This document shows, in pieces, positions 14,525 to 18,336 of a DNA stretch of 18,336 bases. The notes beneath the pieces were generated by a model. It was not told the DNA's origin and did no database searches. It saw only the letters and a program-made list of their open reading frames with translations. The stretch is from Caldithrix sp964468415. Its GTDB lineage: Bacteria > Calditrichota > Calditrichia > Calditrichales > Calditrichaceae. Position 1 is the stretch's first letter. Each line of letters begins with the position of its first letter. Made by a program: the position numbers and the translations under genes. The DNA lies in assembly GCA_964468415.1 (NCBI GenBank), contig CAYXUS010000125.1, forward strand, positions 1-18,336, written 5' to 3'.

Positions 14525-14607
14525 CTGTACGGGCGTTTCTCCTCATTTTCCACCCTCCCTTCCGTTTGGCAAGGTTTAAAACTTTATTTTGGTCCTTAAT
14601 TTTTCTA

Positions 14608-14636
14608 TTGATAAAATGCGGGCTGCGCCCTAAATT
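14608..14636 (+). promoter_or_regulatory. Putative sigma-70 promoter of the PorU-like gene
   Basis: -35 TTGATA (14608-14613), 17-base spacer containing GGGCTGCGCCC, and -10 TAAATT (14631-14636). The start would be near 14643, about 35 bases before the ATG. AAAGGA at 14661-14666 serves as ribosome binding site, 10 bases from the ATG. Confidence 0.5.
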
Positions 14637-14676
14637 GAAGGCCACGTTGTAAAAAGATTAAAAGGATTGAGCAGCT

Positions 14677-17600
14677 ATGATAAATACACCCTTTAAATTG
14701 TCTGTGGTCTCGCTTTTATTTCTGCTAACCATGTCTCTTTCTGCCCAAACGGCTTTTCAATCGGATATTAAAATTATTCAACAAGACGCAAACGGGCTGA
14801 TCTTCGAATGGACTCCCCGACATTTAAAATTGGAAAGCATGCGCATAAACGGCCGGGAATATCAAAAGCTTTTCTTCGAAAACGCCGTTTCGCGCAATAA
14901 AGACGGAAACCCTGCGCTCCCCTGGCGCATCATTCCCATTGGCCTGCCGTCGGAAAAGCCTTTTTCCGTGCAAATACTCAGCGTTCAATCGCACACACTC
15001 GACCAAATCGATATGGCCCCTGTACCGGTGCAATTTAAGGATCAGCGTGGCATCAGCCGCTACGATTACGCCTTTAATGACACAATCTACCAAAATTCCG
15101 CGGTTTTTCCTCAGGCCCTTTTTCAAACCAGCCCGGTGGCCTACTTCCGGGACCTGCCTGTCCAAAGCCTGTGGTTAACTGCGGCGCAGTACCATCCCCA
15201 AAGCCACCAACTTACCGTGTACGATCGGATTCGCGTGCGTGTCACCTTTGCCGGCCCCCGACAGGCCAGGCCCAATCGCACTCTTGCGCATTCCGTGCTC
15301 GAACCCGTCTTGCGCGCCGCCATTCTAAATTACAGACAGGCCAAAAATTGGGCGGTGCCCCGACCTGCGTACCTGAAAAAATCTGCCCAACTGCCTGCCG
15401 GTCCTTTTTACAAAATTACCGTCAAAGAAGACGGACTGTACAAAATCAGTGCTTCGCTTCTGGAAACTTCCGGCATACTGAAAGGCGATTTGCCCGTCGA
15501 CAATCTTCGGCTATTCGGCAATGGCGGCCACGAATTGCATTACGCCACCAATGCAAGCGAACACAACCCTCTTTTCACACAAGAAATCCCTATTTTGGTT
15601 TTTGACACCAATGGCGATCAACTGTTTAACGGAAATGATTATCTGCTTTTCTACGGCAAAAGCGTGGATAGCTGGTTCTACGATGCTGCCCATCGTAAAT
15701 TTGGCTACCAAATGCACCGCTTTGCCACAGAGAACTATTACTGGTTAAATGTGCAACCCGGTGGCAAAGGCTTGCGCATGGGCGAACAACCTTTGCCCCA
15801 AACGCCGGGCACCGTAGATGCCACCTACTTTATGGACCGTTACCATTTTGAAGAAGACCTGTACAATTTGTTAGCCTCGGGACCGGACTGGTACGGCTAT
15901 CGCTTTTTCGGACTTACGGGCAGCTATCAGAAAAAATTCTCTCTGCCGGTCAAAACCGATGCCGCAGGAGCGCAGGCCGTATTCCGCATTCAGTTTAAGG
16001 GCGGCTCTGCCATTCATTGGACAGACTCCCAAAACTATCGGTACGGCTTCAAAATTACCCTGAACACCAATCCCATCTTTTCCGACATCGCCTTTAATAA
16101 TAGCAGTCGCATCAAATTTGAACACACCATCACCAACCTTAACTGGCTCAAAAACGGCATCAATGACCTGTCGATCCAGTATTCCGGAAACAAAGACGCC
16201 TGTAACGTTTATTTGGACTATTTCGAACTCATTTATCCGCGAGACTTCTCCGCGGAAGACGATCAATTGTTTTTTTACACACAAAGCACCGATCAGGATG
16301 TAAACTACCGCGTGACGAATTTGAGCAGTGGCAATGATTTTTACATTCTGGACGTCACAGACGAAACCGCCCCGTTTGTTCTGGCCAAAAACTTAAGCAG
16401 CAGCGGTGGCCAGCTCACTTTTACCTTACCGGCTGCCGACCATGAGCGACTCATTTTGGTAACCAGTTTGCGCTCGCAAAAAATCATCCCCGTGGGCACC
16501 CTGCCTTCATTCACCCCGCAGGAAGACTTGCTAAACGGCAGCAATCAGGCCGATTATTTAATCGTTACTCACAAATCTTTTCTGCCCTATGCCCGGGAAT
16601 TCGCCCAATTGCACAGCCAGGAACTTAGCAGCAAAGTTACCTGCATGGAAGACATCTATTTTTATTTTAACGGCGGTGTGCCCGATCCCACCGCACTGCG
16701 TAATTACATTCGCTTTGCCTACTACAACTGGCAGGCCCCCTCGCCCAGTTACGTTTTATTTTTTGGCGATGCCCACTACGACTACCGGAACATTAACTTG
16801 CCGGACACATTGCGCGTGCCAACCTGGGAAATTTACAATTCCACGGAAGTGGATAGCCGGTGTACGGACGACTATTTTGTGGATATCAACTACACAGGCG
16901 GAAGCCGTTTTACCACCTTTACCCCGGACATTGCCCAGGGGCGTATTCCGGTGGAAAGTATTCTTGATTGTGAACGCATAGTCAAAAAAACCAAAGACTA
17001 TTTTTTCGCATCGGAACAGGACGGCTGGCAAACCAATTTGACGATGGTGGCCGACGATGAGCAGCGTCCCGGCGTTTCGAATGAATGGATCCATCAAAAT
17101 CAGAGTGAGCAAATCGCAGAGCTTCCCAACTTACGCAAGTTCACGATCAACCGCGTCTATCTGTCTCTCTTCCCTTCCGTACCAGGCGGATTCATCCGGG
17201 TAAAGCCGGAAGCCAACACGGCGTTGCTCAACTACCTGAACCAGGGAACGCTTATTGTGAACTACGTGGGACATGGCAGCCCTACCCAGTGGGCCCACGA
17301 AGGTGTGTTTGTTATGGAGCGGGACTATCCCCGCATTAAAAATCAGGGACGTTTGGCCTTTCTGGTCGCCGCTACCTGTGATTTCGGTAAATTCGATGAT
17401 CCGCACGAACCCAGTTTTACCGAGGCACTCATCTGGGCTGAAGACCGCGGGATCATCGGCGCCATGAGTTCCACCCGGCTGGCTTATTCTAATGCCAACT
17501 TCTCCCTGGCCTACACCTTTTTTAAAAATCTTTTTCCACAAGGTAATCCGAGCATCCCTCTTGGTACGGCCAAATTGAGTGCCGTTCTGCAATCCGGAGG

Positions 17601-18336
17601 TTCGAGCGTTAACGACCAAAAATACATCCTGTTTGCCGACCCGGCCATGCACCTGTTAGATGCCCGTAAAAAAATTCAAATCACTCAAATCGATCCGCCC
17701 GACACCTTAAAAGCACTGAGCACGGTAACCGTAAAAGGTGAAGTTCTCGAGAATAATCAAATCAATAGCAACTTTAGCGGCGAGGCCGTCATCATCGTGC
17801 ACGACGCGGAATACGATTCGGTTAAAACCGGTTCCGGGTTCAATTTGATTAAACTGACCGGCCCCCGGCTTTTTAAAGGCGAGGTAGATGTACAAAACGG
17901 AGCCATTGAAGGGCACTTTATCATTCCGAAGTCCATTCGTTTTGTGAACAAGCCCACGGGACGCTTAACGCTTTATGCCTACGATCCCGCCACACACTTG
18001 AACGCAATGGGCTACAACAGCAGTCTTTTGATCTACGGATCGGAAAGTAATATCAATGACGGGCAGGGACCGGACATCGATGTGTATTTTAAGGGACAGG
18101 AAAATTTTACCCCGGGCGATTTGATTCCGCAAAGCACCATTTTAATTGTGGAACTTTACGACGAGCACGGGATTAATGTTACCGGCGAAACAGGCCATAC
18201 TATTTCGTTGCAAATCGACAACGAACAACCCATCGATATTTCCGGCTTTTTTGCCTACGATAAAAATTCGTATCAACGGGGAAAAATTGAATACCCGTTG
18301 ACCCAGCTTAAAACCGGTGAGCACCATTTTAAAGTG
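14677..18336 (+). CDS. porU: Gingipain-family (C25) PorU-like type IX secretion protein, 3' end missing
   Basis: The frame is uninterrupted from ATG at 14677 to the window edge: 1220 residues without a stop. A signal peptide (about 1-22, ending SLSA before QTAF) sends it out of the cytoplasm. A long beta-rich N-terminal part follows. The C25 cysteine-peptidase domain spans about 626-990: LIVTHKSFLPYAREF at its start, VLFFGDAHYDYRN (about 693), catalytic H866 in NYVGHGSPTQWAHE and catalytic C901 in AATCDFGKFDDP. An Ig-like region follows, then the segment beginning DGQGPDIDVYFKG (about 1128) with LYDEHGINVTG, which recalls the C-terminal part of PorU. PorU is the outer-surface sortase that cuts type IX cargo signals and attaches A-LPS. 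A secreted gingipain-like protease is the alternative. Related proteins are about 1100-1300 residues, so little is missing. Confidence 0.85.
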   Translation, partial: MINTPFKLSVVSLLFLLTMSLSAQTAFQSDIKIIQQDANGLIFEWTPRHLKLESMRINGREYQKLFFENAVSRNKDGNPALPWRIIPIGLPSEKPFSVQILSVQSHTLDQIDMAPVPVQFKDQRGISRYDYAFNDTIYQNSAVFPQALFQTSPVAYFRDLPVQSLWLTAAQYHPQSHQLTVYDRIRVRVTFAGPRQARPNRTLAHSVLEPVLRAAILNYRQAKNWAVPRPAYLKKSAQLPAGPFYKITVKEDGLYKISASLLETSGILKGDLPVDNLRLFGNGGHELHYATNASEHNPLFTQEIPILVFDTNGDQLFNGNDYLLFYGKSVDSWFYDAAHRKFGYQMHRFATENYYWLNVQPGGKGLRMGEQPLPQTPGTVDATYFMDRYHFEEDLYNLLASGPDWYGYRFFGLTGSYQKKFSLPVKTDAAGAQAVFRIQFKGGSAIHWTDSQNYRYGFKITLNTNPIFSDIAFNNSSRIKFEHTITNLNWLKNGINDLSIQYSGNKDACNVYLDYFELIYPRDFSAEDDQLFFYTQSTDQDVNYRVTNLSSGNDFYILDVTDETAPFVLAKNLSSSGGQLTFTLPAADHERLILVTSLRSQKIIPVGTLPSFTPQEDLLNGSNQADYLIVTHKSFLPYAREFAQLHSQELSSKVTCMEDIYFYFNGGVPDPTALRNYIRFAYYNWQAPSPSYVLFFGDAHYDYRNINLPDTLRVPTWEIYNSTEVDSRCTDDYFVDINYTGGSRFTTFTPDIAQGRIPVESILDCERIVKKTKDYFFASEQDGWQTNLTMVADDEQRPGVSNEWIHQNQSEQIAELPNLRKFTINRVYLSLFPSVPGGFIRVKPEANTALLNYLNQGTLIVNYVGHGSPTQWAHEGVFVMERDYPRIKNQGRLAFLVAATCDFGKFDDPHEPSFTEALIWAEDRGIIGAMSSTRLAYSNANFSLAYTFFKNLFPQGNPSIPLGTAKLSAVLQSGGSSVNDQKYILFADPAMHLLDARKKIQITQIDPPDTLKALSTVTVKGEVLENNQINSNFSGEAVIIVHDAEYDSVKTGSGFNLIKLTGPRLFKGEVDVQNGAIEGHFIIPKSIRFVNKPTGRLTLYAYDPATHLNAMGYNSSLLIYGSESNINDGQGPDIDVYFKGQENFTPGDLIPQSTILIVELYDEHGINVTGETGHTISLQIDNEQPIDISGFFAYDKNSYQRGKIEYPLTQLKTGEHHFKV

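Noticed and set aside
15171..15605. 144-residue open frame inside the PorU-like gene, with several other opposite-strand frames of 60-173 residues
   Set aside because: They lie wholly within the PorU-like gene, have low-complexity or compositionally odd translations and no family motifs; they are shadows of the true frame.

Overview
The window reads as chromosomal, mostly housekeeping DNA from a Gram-negative bacterium of the FCB group. The clearest lineage marker is the large 3'-edge gene, a gingipain-type (family C25) protein with the layout of PorU, the sortase of the type IX secretion system. Promoter-like sequences of the form TTGATA/TTTACA/TTGACA, 17 bases, then TAAATT/CAAATT recur. They look like ordinary sigma-70 promoters rather than the Bacteroidota type. 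Together with moderate GC this makes a Calditrichota-like organism my best guess, but that is inference and I could not search a database.

Layout. (1) 79-6165, plus strand: a tightly packed run of a double-GAF histidine kinase, a histone-deacetylase-family deacetylase, a lipoprotein-type L-isoaspartyl methyltransferase, a site-2 metalloprotease broken by a one-base frameshift, an unknown one-helix membrane protein, and the ribosome-assembly GTPase Era. Gaps are 2, 18, 13 and 17 bases, then a 4-base overlap. (2) 6166-6311: convergent intergenic region with two palindromes that share a GTTTAAAC core; one is a good terminator for the minus-strand operon. (3) 6312-10572, minus strand: gltX (TTG start), a degenerate receiver-PAS-kinase protein lacking all usual catalytic residues, and an intact NtrC-type sigma-54 activator, apparently one operon. 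(4) 10573-10749: divergent regulatory region with overlapping promoters, an inverted repeat in the gltX leader, and a CRP-like palindrome over the start of the next gene. (5) 10750-12012 MFS transporter (+) and 12028-12840 DUF72/YecE protein (-), converging 15 bases apart. (6) 12971-13684 SDR oxidoreductase (+) and 13691-14389 phytol/dolichol-kinase-like membrane protein (-), converging 6 bases apart. (7) 14677 to the window end: the PorU-like gene, open at the right edge.

How the genes may work together. The first operon mixes signalling, protein repair or deacetylation, membrane proteolysis and ribosome maturation, so a shared growth or stress role is possible but unproven. The most unusual signalling feature is that the NtrC-type regulator looks fully functional while the kinase-like protein encoded just upstream looks catalytically dead. 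Either the dead protein acts as a non-enzymatic sensor or scaffold, or the phosphate comes from elsewhere, for example from the intact GAF kinase at 79-1833. I found no tRNA, rRNA, CRISPR array, insertion sequence or integrase.
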